From: Cytobacillus depressus
GTDB lineage: Bacteria > Bacillota > Bacilli > Bacillales > Cytobacillaceae
Reading direction: 5' to 3'
Length of the DNA: 64,000 bases
NCBI RefSeq assembly: GCF_008923245.1
Contig: NZ_WBOS01000003.1
Span: 124,001-188,000 of the forward strand
Position 1 is the stretch's first letter, and each line of letters opens with the position of its first letter. This document shows, piece by piece, positions 33,693 through 42,522 of this stretch. The notes below the pieces were generated by a model. The model worked only from the letters and a program-made list of their open reading frames with translations, was not told the origin of the DNA and did no database searches. The position numbers were made by a program, and so were the translations under genes.

Positions 33693-33894
33693 AATTTATC
33701 TATACTTTTTTAATTTAGGTCTTGATAAGTTTTAAAAATTCGATTATTTATAATAAAGTTTGATTAAAAATCCTGTGTTGATGACTGAAGATATTCCAAA
33801 GCTACATCAAGAAAAATTAACACAATAGATAAAAAAGTAGCCCTTGCTCAAGGAAGCAAAGGCAATTCAATGGAGAGTAGTTAATACTGGATAT

Positions 33895-34647
33895 TTAATC
33901 TTCTTGGGAAGTAGTAATAAAAATCCCATCTTTTGTAACAGCAATTGTATGTTCATATTGAGCAGAGAGAGAACCATCCCTCGTGCGGGCAGTCCAGCCG
34001 TTATTATCCATTTTGGTTTCGTAACCTCCGATATTTACCATTGGTTCAATCGTGAAAACCATTCCTTCTCTTATACGAGGTCCTTTTCCGGGCAGACCGT
34101 AATTAGGGACTTTAGGATCTTCATGGATCGTTGGTCCGATTCCATGACCTATAAAATCACGAACCACAGAAAAGCCTTGAGCTTCCACATACGTTTGGAT
34201 AGCAAAACCAATATCACCGATTCGATTTCCTACTTTGACTTGGTCGATACCTTTATATAAAGCTTCTTTAGTGACATCTAAAAGTTTTTGCGTTAAGTCA
34301 CTGACTTTTCCGACAGGATAGCTCCAGGCTGAATCAGCTAAGTACCCATTTAAATTGACAACAGTATCAATGGTGACAATATCGCCTTCTTTTAGCGAAG
34401 TTTTTCTTGGGAAACCGTGGCAAACTTCATCATTGATACTCGCACAAATTGCGTATTTGTAGCCTCTGTAACCTATTTGTTCTGAAATGGCTCCATGTTT
34501 GCGTAAATAACCATCTACAAACTCTTCAATTTCCCAAGTTGTGACACCCGGCTTTATCATTTTAGCCACTTGTTTATGTGTGTCAGCAAGCAATTGGCCT
34601 GTTTTTGTCATCATATCGATCTCGCGCTGCGATTTTAAGGTAATCAT
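33895..34647 (-). CDS. map: Methionine aminopeptidase, type I
   Basis: 250 residues. All five metal ligands of the pita-bread fold are visible: Asp94 (TIDTVV), Asp105 (LADSAW), His168 (IGHGIG), Glu201 (TIEP) and Glu232 (YEHT). It removes the initiator methionine in the cytosol. The isolated position, away from secY/adk, suggests a second paralogue such as the B. subtilis YflG type. GGAAGGAAG precedes the ATG. Confidence 0.92.
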   Translation of the reverse strand: MITLKSQREIDMMTKTGQLLADTHKQVAKMIKPGVTTWEIEEFVDGYLRKHGAISEQIGYRGYKYAICASINDEVCHGFPRKTSLKEGDIVTIDTVVNLNGYLADSAWSYPVGKVSDLTQKLLDVTKEALYKGIDQVKVGNRIGDIGFAIQTYVEAQGFSVVRDFIGHGIGPTIHEDPKVPNYGLPGKGPRIREGMVFTIEPMVNIGGYETKMDNNGWTARTRDGSLSAQYEHTIAVTKDGIFITTSQED

Positions 34648-34795
34648 GTTTATCTTCCTTCCTTAGTAGCATTTACATTATCCCTAATTTTACATAGTAT
34701 TTCGAAAAAGCGCTCTTGTTCCTCTTGAGAAATACCATGCATAGCGCTTTAGTAAAATTTCTGGGAAGTTATTCTTGTGTCTATTTCGCATTTTC

Positions 34796-34857
34796 AATAT
34801 TCCGTAATCGGGCGCTTTTCTGAAATAAGGAAAGCGTCTTTCTTCATGAAAAGGGAT
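34796..34857. repeat. Mosaic dispersed repeat, long-hairpin form
   Basis: ATATTCCGTAATCGGGCGC, long hairpin, AAAAGGGATAG. The surrounding gap (34648-34936) also holds a hairpin AAAGCGCT / AGCGCTTT at about 34706-34751 and no other gene. Confidence 0.85.
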
Positions 34858-34984
34858 AGTTGAAAGGAATTAGTTACGAAGGCATAGAAATATTATGTTA
34901 ATGCAGTCAAAATTCAGTAATTAGGGAGGGAAGGGTATATACAAACTCAAAGAATTTTTTAAAAGATTATTTGTTAAATGGGAA

Positions 34985-35185
34985 TTGGTTTACTCGACAC
35001 AAGACGCTAATAAGTATTTTACAATACTTGGAAGACTTAATAATAATGGGATTAAATATAAAATAAAAACAATTAGCTTGGGAGGAGGCTCCGATGGAGG
35101 AAGAGGATACTCCATATATCATATATATGTTCACAAAGACACCATAAATAAGGCTAACGAAGCTATTCATCATTCGAAATATTAG
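34985..35185 (+). CDS. Small hypothetical protein, start uncertain
   Basis: At least 66 residues: VYSTQDANKYFTILGRLNNN, KIKTISLGGGSDGGRGYS and YHIYVHKDTINKANEAIHHS. This resembles small DUF2007-like or signal-transducing proteins. The TTG at 34985 has no ribosome binding site. The frame is open upstream and reads KLKEFFKRLFVKWEL, beginning at an ATA codon (34937) that lies 6 bases behind GGGAGGG. The real start may therefore be ATA, or an ATG that has mutated. Confidence 0.5.
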   Translation: MVYSTQDANKYFTILGRLNNNGIKYKIKTISLGGGSDGGRGYSIYHIYVHKDTINKANEAIHHSKY

Positions 35186-35210
35186 GATATATTAATTAAA
35201 ACTATTTCTT

Positions 35211-35280
35211 CATCAACTAACGGATAGCTTCCTTTAATAACGATATTCAACAATCGGGCGCGTTTGTTGAAGAAACAAAT
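35211..35280. repeat. Mosaic dispersed repeat, 5' module plus core
   Basis: CATCAACTAACGGATAGCTTCCTTTAATAACGATATTCAACAATCGGGCGCGTTTGTTGAAG. This is the rightmost copy in the window. Confidence 0.85.
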
Positions 35281-35347
35281 GCAATTTATTGTGTTTTTGT
35301 GGTAATAATTTGATGTTGTAGTAGTAAATGGAGTCATATTTTGTACA

Positions 35348-35397
35348 AAAAGGATAGATGCAAGCAGGTATAATTCCTGTTCATCTATCCTTTTCCT
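35348..35397 (+). terminator. Rho-independent terminator
   Basis: AAAAGGATAGATG / CATCTATCCTTTT with a nested CAGG / CCTG hairpin in the loop, then CCTTTT. Confidence 0.75.
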
Positions 35398-35431
35398 TTT
35401 ACCTAATAAAATGTGTGACATTATAATTGAA

Positions 35432-35482
35432 TATTTAATTTAACTTGGATTCTTATTTACCAACACAAAATCCCACAGAAAA
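35432..35482. repeat. Direct repeat shared with 47857-47905
   Basis: AATTTAACTTGGATTCTT followed by ATTTACCAACACAAAATCCCACAGAAAA; the same sequence recurs with few changes at 47857. In that second copy CCCACAGAAA is one arm of a long hairpin. Confidence 0.7.
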
Positions 35483-35550
35483 AAAGGCGCAACTTCCGAT
35501 TGTCCGCTAGAAATGCCTGTCCTTCTTTACCATATAAGAACACAAAATAA

Positions 35551-35647
35551 TAGGTTGAAATGGTGTAATTAAAAGAATAGATGAAAGTGTCTAAAAATGG
35601 CGAAGAATATTTCTTTTTTGTAAAAATAGGTTGAAATAGGTTGAAAT
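35551..35647 (+). promoter_or_regulatory. Three TAGGTTGAAAT direct repeats before the asparaginase gene
   Basis: Copies at 35551-35561, 35627-35637 and 35637-35647; the last two are in tandem with a 10-bp period, one helical turn. They precede the asparaginase start by 65-160 bases and could be the operator of the peptide-uptake cluster. Bases 35186-35711 otherwise hold a repeat, a terminator and no gene. Confidence 0.5.
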
Positions 35648-35711
35648 AAAGTTTATATTATTAAAAACAGATTTTATTGTAGGAACAATCAGATAATAAG
35701 GAGATGAAATC

Positions 35712-36719
35712 ATGGAATCTATTAAACTAATTGACGTCCATCGCGGAAAACAGATTGAAAGTACGCATCAGGGACATGTGGCAGTCGTGAATGCAAACGG
35801 AGAGTTGCTTTATTATGCGGGAAATCCATATAAAAAGGTTTATGCAAGATCTTCGATGAAACCTATTCAAACCATTTCGGTTGTTGAGACAGGTGCTGCA
35901 GATCATTATGCTTTTTCTGATGCAGATTTATCATTATGCACGGCATCACATAATGGCGAAAGTATGCATACAGATCGAGCACTCGCCATGCTTAAAAAAG
36001 CTAGCTTAGCAGATTCAGCTCTACAATGTGGATGTCATCCCCCTCGTTGGGAAGAAACATACAAGAATTTAATTCTAGAAGGTAAAGAGGTTACACCGCT
36101 CTATAATAATTGTTCTGGAAAACATACTGGGATGCTTGCAACTGCAAAGCATATGAATGAACCAATTGAAACCTATTATTTACTAGAACATCCAGTGCAA
36201 CAAAGAATTCTTTCTGTGGTTAGTGAAATGTGTGAATATCCAAAAGAAGAGATCGAAATTGGTATTGACGGATGTGGTGTTCCTGTTCACGGGTTGCCGC
36301 TTCATAAAATTGCTCTTGGTTATGCCAATATGGTTAATCCAGAGAAATTAAGTAAAACAAGGCAGGATGCCGTTAATCGAATTACAAACGCTATGACAGC
36401 TGCACCTGAAATGGTCGGGGGTACAGACCGTTTTTGCTCAGATTTTATGAAAGTCGGAAAAGGACGATTCATTGGAAAAGCTGGAGCTGAAGGGGTTTAC
36501 TGTATTGGTGATAAAGAAACTGGCTTAGGAATTGCGATTAAAGTTGAAGACGGAAATGGGAGAGGAATCAATCCTGTTGCGGTTGAGGTTTTAAATCAGC
36601 TAGGATTACTCGATGCTTCTCAAGTAGAAGAGTTAATGAACTATTATAAACCTAAATTATTCAATTGCAGAAAAGAAGTAATCGGTCAATTAATTCCTAA
36701 TTTTAAACTGTTAAGTTAG
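35712..36719 (+). CDS. Asparaginase II-family amidohydrolase
   Basis: 335 residues of the asparaginase_II family (unrelated to the AnsA/AnsB fold): ARSSMKPIQTI, SLCTASHNGE, PLYNNCSGKHTGMLATAKHM and GIDGCGVPVHGLPLHKIALG are its conserved blocks. It deaminates L-asparagine or a related amide. AAGGAGATG precedes the ATG. It stands 90 bases before the peptide-binding protein gene, heading the cluster for peptide and D-amino-acid use. Confidence 0.85.
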   Translation: MESIKLIDVHRGKQIESTHQGHVAVVNANGELLYYAGNPYKKVYARSSMKPIQTISVVETGAADHYAFSDADLSLCTASHNGESMHTDRALAMLKKASLADSALQCGCHPPRWEETYKNLILEGKEVTPLYNNCSGKHTGMLATAKHMNEPIETYYLLEHPVQQRILSVVSEMCEYPKEEIEIGIDGCGVPVHGLPLHKIALGYANMVNPEKLSKTRQDAVNRITNAMTAAPEMVGGTDRFCSDFMKVGKGRFIGKAGAEGVYCIGDKETGLGIAIKVEDGNGRGINPVAVEVLNQLGLLDASQVEELMNYYKPKLFNCRKEVIGQLIPNFKLLS

Positions 36720-36809
36720 GTTCACAATTAACGAAATAATCAGTGTTAGATTTAAAAGTGCTAACCATGCACTTTAAATAATTTTAATCAAGCTGAAGGA
36801 GGAAAAAAG

Positions 36810-38405
36810 ATGTCTAGAAAAAGACTAAGTGCAATGCTAACTATATTTTTCGCTGTTAGTATTGTCCTGATGGGTTGTTCAGGTTCTAATAATGAGAAAA
36901 CTGAGTCCTCAAATAAAGAACAGCCAATAGCAAAAAAAGAGGGGAAAGACATTACGATTGCAGTTGCTAGTGATTTTATCAGTATGGACCCTCATGACAC
37001 AAATGACACATTGTCTTATTCTGCTCAAAAAACAATGCTAGAAGGATTAGTTGGCTTTGACAAGGATATGAAGGTTATTCCTGTTCTTGCAGAAGAATAC
37101 TCAGTAAATGAAGCAGCAACTGAATTCACATTTAAACTTCGCCAAGGTGTTACATTCCATGATGGAGAACCATTCAATGCTGAAGCGGTAAAAGCAAATA
37201 TTGATCGCTTGGCAAATCCAGATAATAACTTAAAACGCCACAGCTTATTTTCAGTGGTGAAAGAAACACAAGTAGTGGATGAATATACGGTAAAAGTAGT
37301 TCTATCCGAGCCTTTTGGACCAATGATTAACAACTTTGCCCATCCGGCTGCTATGATGCTTAGCCCGAAGGCGATGGAAACTTATGGGAAAGAAGTATCT
37401 CGTAATCCAGTTGGTACCGGTCAATATATTTTTAAAGATTGGCAGCCTGGTGACCATTTGACAGTGACAAAGAATGAAAATTATTGGAATGGATCCGCGA
37501 AGGTTGATTCTATCACATTTAAGCCATCACTTGAAAATGGATCACGTGTTGCGATGCTACAAGCAGGAGAAGCAGATTTTATTTATCCAGTTCCTTCTGA
37601 ACAAGTGAAAGCGATCGATGGAAAAGATGGAATTGTTGTAGAAAATGGACCTTCCATTATCACTCGTTATTTATCTATGAACACGATGAAAGAACCGTTT
37701 AATGATGTTCGCGTTCGTCAAGCGATCAACTATGCCATTAATAAAGAAGCATTCTTAGGTGTTGTCATGAATGGCTATGCATCAGAATTAAAGTCAGTCA
37801 TTGCACCGAATACACAATTTTATTCTGAACAAGAGTCTTACGGTTTCAATGTTGAAAAAGCAAAAGAATTGTTAAAAGAAGCTGGCTATGAAAATGGCTT
37901 TAACACAAAAGTTTGGGGCCAAAACAACTCTCAAGCCGTTAAAGGGATGGAGTTTATCCAACAACAGCTTGCTCAAATCGGTATCAAAGTAGAAGTCGTT
38001 CCAATGGAAACAGGTACCATGACTGATAGTATCTGGTCTGTAACCAATCCGGAAGATGCAGACATTGAACTTTATTATGGCGGTTGGTCACCTTCTACTG
38101 GAGATGCTGACTGGGGGATTCGTCCATTAGTAGGCGGAACAGAGGCATTCCCTCCATCCTCTTACAATACGGCATACTACAATAATGAAGATGTGAACCG
38201 TTTAATTAAAGAAGGTCTTGCAACGGCAGATCCAGAAAAGCGTAATGTTGCTTACAAAGAACTTCAAGAAATCGTTTGGAAAGATGCTCCGTGGGCATTT
38301 TTAGCATCTGATGACACGCTATATGGAATGAAAAATTATTTAGAAGGTATTTACCTGCTTCCAGATGGTTCATTAAGTTTAGAAAACATAGAAATTAAAC
38401 AATAA
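36810..38405 (+). CDS. Oligopeptide-type ABC transporter substrate-binding lipoprotein
   Basis: 531 residues. Lipobox LMGC (Cys23), then the SBP_bac_5 fold: ITIAVASDFISMDPHDTNDT, EFTFKLRQGVTFHDGEPFNA, GTGQYIFKDWQPGD and VRQAINYAINKEAF. It resembles GsiB-like (glutathione/dipeptide) binding proteins. AAGGAGG precedes the ATG. It is followed by a perfect hairpin and then by permease genes, so it will be the most abundant product of the operon. Confidence 0.92.
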   Translation: MSRKRLSAMLTIFFAVSIVLMGCSGSNNEKTESSNKEQPIAKKEGKDITIAVASDFISMDPHDTNDTLSYSAQKTMLEGLVGFDKDMKVIPVLAEEYSVNEAATEFTFKLRQGVTFHDGEPFNAEAVKANIDRLANPDNNLKRHSLFSVVKETQVVDEYTVKVVLSEPFGPMINNFAHPAAMMLSPKAMETYGKEVSRNPVGTGQYIFKDWQPGDHLTVTKNENYWNGSAKVDSITFKPSLENGSRVAMLQAGEADFIYPVPSEQVKAIDGKDGIVVENGPSIITRYLSMNTMKEPFNDVRVRQAINYAINKEAFLGVVMNGYASELKSVIAPNTQFYSEQESYGFNVEKAKELLKEAGYENGFNTKVWGQNNSQAVKGMEFIQQQLAQIGIKVEVVPMETGTMTDSIWSVTNPEDADIELYYGGWSPSTGDADWGIRPLVGGTEAFPPSSYNTAYYNNEDVNRLIKEGLATADPEKRNVAYKELQEIVWKDAPWAFLASDDTLYGMKNYLEGIYLLPDGSLSLENIEIKQ

Positions 38406-38414
38406 TTATAAGGT

Positions 38415-38443
38415 CTGAGCGCTATAGTTCGTATAGCGCTCAG
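38415..38443 (+). promoter_or_regulatory. Intra-operon perfect hairpin
   Basis: CTGAGCGCTATA / TATAGCGCTCAG, 12 perfect pairs with loop GTTCG. Only GCTTATTA follows, not a T-run, so it is more likely a 3' stabiliser or partial attenuator that keeps the binding-protein transcript in excess over the permease. Confidence 0.7.
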
Positions 38444-38469
38444 GCTTATTATGGCAAGGGGTGACATCA

Positions 38470-39390
38470 TTGCTAAAGTACTTGTTAAAAAGACTCATAG
38501 GAATCATTCCGATTCTATTATTAGTCTCTATTTTTATTTTCTTATTTGTTCATATGATTCCAGGTGATCCTGCAAGATTAGTAGCTGGACCAGATGCCGC
38601 TCTTGAAGATGTAGAGATGGTTCGTAAGGAATTAGGGTTAGATAGACCGATATATGTTCAGTATTTTGATTTTGTTACAAATATTTTTCAAGGTGATTTA
38701 GGAAATTCTTTAAAAACAGGAAGACCTGTGTTGGAAGAAATTTCGATGAGATTTATGCCGACATTTTGGTTAACCGTTTGGAGCATGGCGTGGGCTATTG
38801 TGATTGGCTTGTTGGTTGGTGTGATTTCAGCAACTAATCGAAATAAATGGCAGGATTATGTAGGGATGTTTGGAGCGATTTCAGGAGTCTCTTTTCCATC
38901 CTTTTGGTTAGGGCTGATGCTCATTCAGCTTTTTGCCGTTCAATTAGGCTGGTTCCCAACGGGTGGGAATAGTTCTTGGCAAAGTTATATTCTTCCTTCC
39001 TTAACATTAGGAGCCGGTGTTGCAGCTGTTATTGCAAGATTTTCTCGGTCGGCCCTGATGGATGTTTTAAAAGACGATTATATCCGTACTGGGCGGGCAA
39101 AAGGATTAAGAGAAAATAAACTCGTCTGGGGACATGCTTTAAGAAATGCTTTAATTCCAGTTGTGACGATGACAGGCTTACAATTTGGCTTTTTACTAGG
39201 GGGATCGGTTGTTGTTGAAACGGTGTTTAGTTGGCCTGGATTAGGTCGATTATTAATTGATTCCGTTGCGTTTCGAGATTACCCAGTTATTCAAGCTGAA
39301 ATGCTTTTATTTGCTTTAGAATTTATCTTAATTAATTTAATTGTAGATGTTCTATATGGCGTTCTTAATCCACAAATTCGTTATAGCTAA
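38470..39390 (+). CDS. Peptide ABC transporter permease (GsiC/DppB-like)
   Basis: 306 residues with six transmembrane helices; the first is [20 protein letters not shown]. It has the DppB-type [16 protein letters not shown] loop and the EAA-like [20 protein letters not shown] cytoplasmic loop that contacts the ATPases. The TTG at 38470 is chosen for its AAGGGG spacing; a GTG at 38461 lies in that site. It pairs with the next permease. Confidence 0.92.
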   Translation: MLKYLLKRLIGIIPILLLVSIFIFLFVHMIPGDPARLVAGPDAALEDVEMVRKELGLDRPIYVQYFDFVTNIFQGDLGNSLKTGRPVLEEISMRFMPTFWLTVWSMAWAIVIGLLVGVISATNRNKWQDYVGMFGAISGVSFPSFWLGLMLIQLFAVQLGWFPTGGNSSWQSYILPSLTLGAGVAAVIARFSRSALMDVLKDDYIRTGRAKGLRENKLVWGHALRNALIPVVTMTGLQFGFLLGGSVVVETVFSWPGLGRLLIDSVAFRDYPVIQAEMLLFALEFILINLIVDVLYGVLNPQIRYS

Positions 39391-39413
39391 TGTGTAGTAA
39401 AGGAGGTTTGAAA

Positions 39414-40316
39414 ATGGCTGAGTTACAAGTGAATGAAGAAATATCATCACAGGCACAAGTAAAAGGAGATGCAAAAAAGTCACCTTTAATAGAGTTTTGG
39501 CGGAAATTTAAAAAACAAAAAATGGCATTAGTTTCAGCTGTTTTTATCCTTTTTCTCTTCTTCGTGGGAATAGCTGGACCTTTTATTGCTCCTTATTCCT
39601 CTGAAGAGCCAGACTATGAGAATGTTTTGGCAGGACCATCACTTGACCACCTAGCAGGTACAGATGCCTACGGTCGTGATATTTTTAGTCGTATTTTAGA
39701 TGGAACAAAGATTTCGTTATTTGTTGGCTTGTCCTCTGTGCTGATTGGCGCAGTTTTGGGAACTTTTCTTGGACTGATTAGTGGATATTATGGGGGATGG
39801 ATCGATAGTTTGATCATGCGAATTTGCGATGTGTTGTTCGCATTTCCTGGTATTCTCTTGGCAATTGGAATTATTGCCATACTTGGTCCGGGTCTTGGAA
39901 ACGTAGTGATAGCCATTGCGATCTTTGGTATCCCTACTTTTGCTAGAATTGTTCGAAGCAGTACACTTGCATTGAAATCAACCACTTATGTCGAGGCGAC
40001 AAGATCGATTGGTGCGAAGCATAAACGGATTATTTGGAAACATATTTTCCCTGGTACGATGTCAAGTATCATTGTCAATTTTACTATGAAGATTGGTTCA
40101 TCCATTTTAACTGCCGCAAGCTTAAGCTTCTTAGGGCTTGGTGCGCAACCACCAACACCTGAATGGGGAGCTATGTTGAGTTCTGGTCGTGATTATTTAA
40201 GTACAGCTCCGCATATTACGTTTTTCCCAGGTTTGGCCATTTTCCTTACCGTTCTAGCCTTCAACTTTTTAGGTGATGGATTACGTGATGCGCTAGATCC
40301 AAAAATCAAGGATTAA
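39414..40316 (+). CDS. Peptide ABC transporter permease (GsiD/DppC-like)
   Basis: 300 residues. A long cytoplasmic N-terminus is followed by the first helix ([19 protein letters not shown]), a DppC-type [19 protein letters not shown] loop and the EAA loop [20 protein letters not shown], with DALDPKIKD at the end. AAGGAGG lies 7 bases before ATG 39414. Partner of the preceding permease. Confidence 0.92.
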   Translation: MAELQVNEEISSQAQVKGDAKKSPLIEFWRKFKKQKMALVSAVFILFLFFVGIAGPFIAPYSSEEPDYENVLAGPSLDHLAGTDAYGRDIFSRILDGTKISLFVGLSSVLIGAVLGTFLGLISGYYGGWIDSLIMRICDVLFAFPGILLAIGIIAILGPGLGNVVIAIAIFGIPTFARIVRSSTLALKSTTYVEATRSIGAKHKRIIWKHIFPGTMSSIIVNFTMKIGSSILTAASLSFLGLGAQPPTPEWGAMLSSGRDYLSTAPHITFFPGLAIFLTVLAFNFLGDGLRDALDPKIKD

Positions 40317-40336
40317 TTTTCTATGAGAGGAGTGTC

Positions 40337-41329
40337 ATGATGGCTGAAAAGATATTAAACATACAAGATTTAAGAACGTATTTCTATGGAGATGACGGTG
40401 TTGTTAAAGCTGTAGATGGTGTAGACATTTCCATTCATAAAGGAGAGACTGTTGGTATCGTAGGTGAGTCTGGGTGTGGAAAAAGTGTAACTTCTCTATC
40501 GGTCATGCGTTTATTAAAAAACACACCGGGAAAAATAGTCGGCGGTTCTATTGAATTCGAAGGAAAAAATTTAGTGGATTTATCGGAAAAAGAAATGCGC
40601 GAAATCAGAGGAAATCAAATCGCAATGATTTTCCAAGAACCCATGACATCTCTTAACCCAGTTTATAAAATTGGCAAGCAACTTGGAGAAGCGATTGAAT
40701 TGCATTTAAAATATGATAAACAGCAAGCAAAAGAGCATGCGATTGAAATGTTAAAGCTTGTTGGTATCCCTCGAGCAGAAGAAATTGTTAATGAATTTCC
40801 ACATCAGTTATCTGGGGGAATGAGGCAACGGGTGATGATTGCCATGGCCATGTCCTGTAACCCTAAATTATTAATCGCTGATGAACCGACCACTGCATTA
40901 GACGTAACCATACAAGCTCAAATCCTAGATATTATGAGGAACCTCCGTGAAGAACGCGGAACATCCATTATGATGATTACCCATGACCTTGGTGTTGTTG
41001 CTGAAATGTGTGATCGTGTGGTTGTCATGTATGCGGGAAGAGTAGTCGAAGAAACAGATGTATACTCTTTATTTGAAAATCCAAAACATCCGTATACAAA
41101 AGGTCTTATCGGCTCTGTCCCAGTATTAGGAGCAAATGCCGATCGGTTAGCTTCTATACCAGGAAATGTTCCGACACCAAAGAATATGCCAAAGGGTTGT
41201 AAATTTGCCCCTAGATGTTCTGCTGCTATGAAGGTATGCTGGGAGCGGGAACCAGAATTATCTAAAATTGAAGAAAAACATAGTTGTAGATGTTTTCTAT
41301 ATGAGAAATCAGAGGCAATGGAGGTATAG
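40337..41329 (+). CDS. Peptide ABC transporter ATPase (DppD-like)
   Basis: 330 residues. Walker A GESGCGKS near 43-50, signature LSGGMRQR, Walker [13 protein letters not shown] and H-loop MMITHDLG. The C-terminal oligopeptide domain has the cysteines of [13 protein letters not shown] for the iron-sulphur or zinc site of this family. Two ATG codons (40337, 40340) follow AGGAG. It works as a heterodimer with the next ATPase. Confidence 0.93.
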   Translation: MMAEKILNIQDLRTYFYGDDGVVKAVDGVDISIHKGETVGIVGESGCGKSVTSLSVMRLLKNTPGKIVGGSIEFEGKNLVDLSEKEMREIRGNQIAMIFQEPMTSLNPVYKIGKQLGEAIELHLKYDKQQAKEHAIEMLKLVGIPRAEEIVNEFPHQLSGGMRQRVMIAMAMSCNPKLLIADEPTTALDVTIQAQILDIMRNLREERGTSIMMITHDLGVVAEMCDRVVVMYAGRVVEETDVYSLFENPKHPYTKGLIGSVPVLGANADRLASIPGNVPTPKNMPKGCKFAPRCSAAMKVCWEREPELSKIEEKHSCRCFLYEKSEAMEV

Positions 41330-41332
41330 ATA

Positions 41333-42295
41333 ATGAGTTCGCCATTACTAGAAGTAAAGGATTTAAAGAAATATTTTCCGATAAGTAAAGGATTATTAGG
41401 GAGAAAAAAGTCGTATGTGAAAGCGGTAGATGGCGTCTCTTTTACTATTAATAAAGGAGAGACACTTGGCCTTGTAGGAGAGAGTGGCTGTGGGAAATCA
41501 ACAACAGGACGAATGTTAATGAAGTTAATCGATTCGACTGAAGGTCAAATCCTGTTCGAAGGAAAAGAGATAACGAATTTAAACGATGATCAAATTCGTG
41601 ACACAAGAAAAGATTTTCAAATGGTGTTTCAGGATCCGTTTGCATCTTTAAATCCTCGTTTGACGGTTAGAGAAATTATTGAAGAGCCTCTCATCATTCA
41701 TAATTACGATAAGTCAAAAAGAGCGCAAAGGATTGCGGAATTATTGGATGTTGTAGGTTTAAATGCCTATCATGCGGATCGTTATCCACATGAATTTAGT
41801 GGAGGACAGCGACAACGGATTGGAATTGCTCGTGCACTTGCTGTAAATCCCAAACTAATTATTGCAGATGAACCTGTTTCAGCATTAGATGTTTCCATCC
41901 AATCACAAATTTTAAACTTGTTAAAGGATCTCCAAGAAGAGTTTGGCTTAACCTATCTATTTATTGCTCATGACTTAAGTGTTGTGGAGCATATTAGTGA
42001 TCGGGTAGGGGTTATGTATCTTGGGAGAATCGTTGAATTAGCTGATAAAAAATCTTTGTATAGTGAACCGTTACATCCATATACAAAAGCCCTATTATCT
42101 GCAGTCCCAGTCCCAAATCCGCGTTTGAAAAGAGAACGAATTATTTTAAAAGGGGATATCCCAAGTCCATCTAATCCCCCAACAGGATGTACTTTTCATA
42201 CAAGATGTCCATTTGCCATTGATAAATGTAAGAGTGAAGCTCCGAAGTTAACTGAAATGAAAGAAGGACATTATGTCTCTTGTCATCTATACTAG
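41333..42295 (+). CDS. Peptide ABC transporter ATPase (DppF-like)
   Basis: 320 residues. N-terminal [20 protein letters not shown] of OppF/DppF, Walker [10 protein letters not shown], signature FSGGQRQR, Walker [13 protein letters not shown] and C-terminal [11 protein letters not shown] with the conserved cysteines. Its start lies 3 bases after the DppD-like stop. Completes the five-component transporter. Confidence 0.93.
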   Translation: MSSPLLEVKDLKKYFPISKGLLGRKKSYVKAVDGVSFTINKGETLGLVGESGCGKSTTGRMLMKLIDSTEGQILFEGKEITNLNDDQIRDTRKDFQMVFQDPFASLNPRLTVREIIEEPLIIHNYDKSKRAQRIAELLDVVGLNAYHADRYPHEFSGGQRQRIGIARALAVNPKLIIADEPVSALDVSIQSQILNLLKDLQEEFGLTYLFIAHDLSVVEHISDRVGVMYLGRIVELADKKSLYSEPLHPYTKALLSAVPVPNPRLKRERIILKGDIPSPSNPPTGCTFHTRCPFAIDKCKSEAPKLTEMKEGHYVSCHLY

Positions 42296-42323
42296 AAACA
42301 TAATATTTTCACAATTCTCTAAT

Positions 42324-42505
42324 TTGTCTAGCTCCAGCGCCTACCTCCGACGTACAGGATGTACTAGTGTCGACAATGCGACAGGACGTCGCGTTTTTGT
42401 TGACCTCGAGGTCATAAGCCGTTCCGCCCAGAAAGGTAAAGAACACCTTTCCGTACGGACCGTCTTATGCTTGTCGGAGGTGATCAAGGCGCTTGCGCAT
42501 TTCTT
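42324..42505. repeat. Dispersed Bacillaceae repeat inserted in the operon
   Basis: Begins TTGTCTAGCTCCAGCGCCTA and ends CAAGGCGCTTGCGCATTTCTT, with internal inverted segments (CTCCGAC / GTCGGAG; GGTCATAAGC / CTTATGCTTG; GCGACAGGACGTCGC). I recall this sequence type as a dispersed repeat in many Bacillus-related genomes; the GC-rich composition and strong secondary structure differ from the flanks. It lies between the DppF-like and regulator genes and may uncouple their expression. Confidence 0.75.
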
Positions 42506-42522
42506 AAAAGGAGGTGTTAAGA

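Noticed and set aside
1459..35280. Reading the mosaic repeats as a CRISPR array or as integron attC sites
   Set aside because: Spacing is irregular and genes lie between copies, so not CRISPR. Modules lack the RYYYAAC/GTTRRRY pair architecture of attC, and no integrase was seen, so only a cassette-like analogy is claimed.
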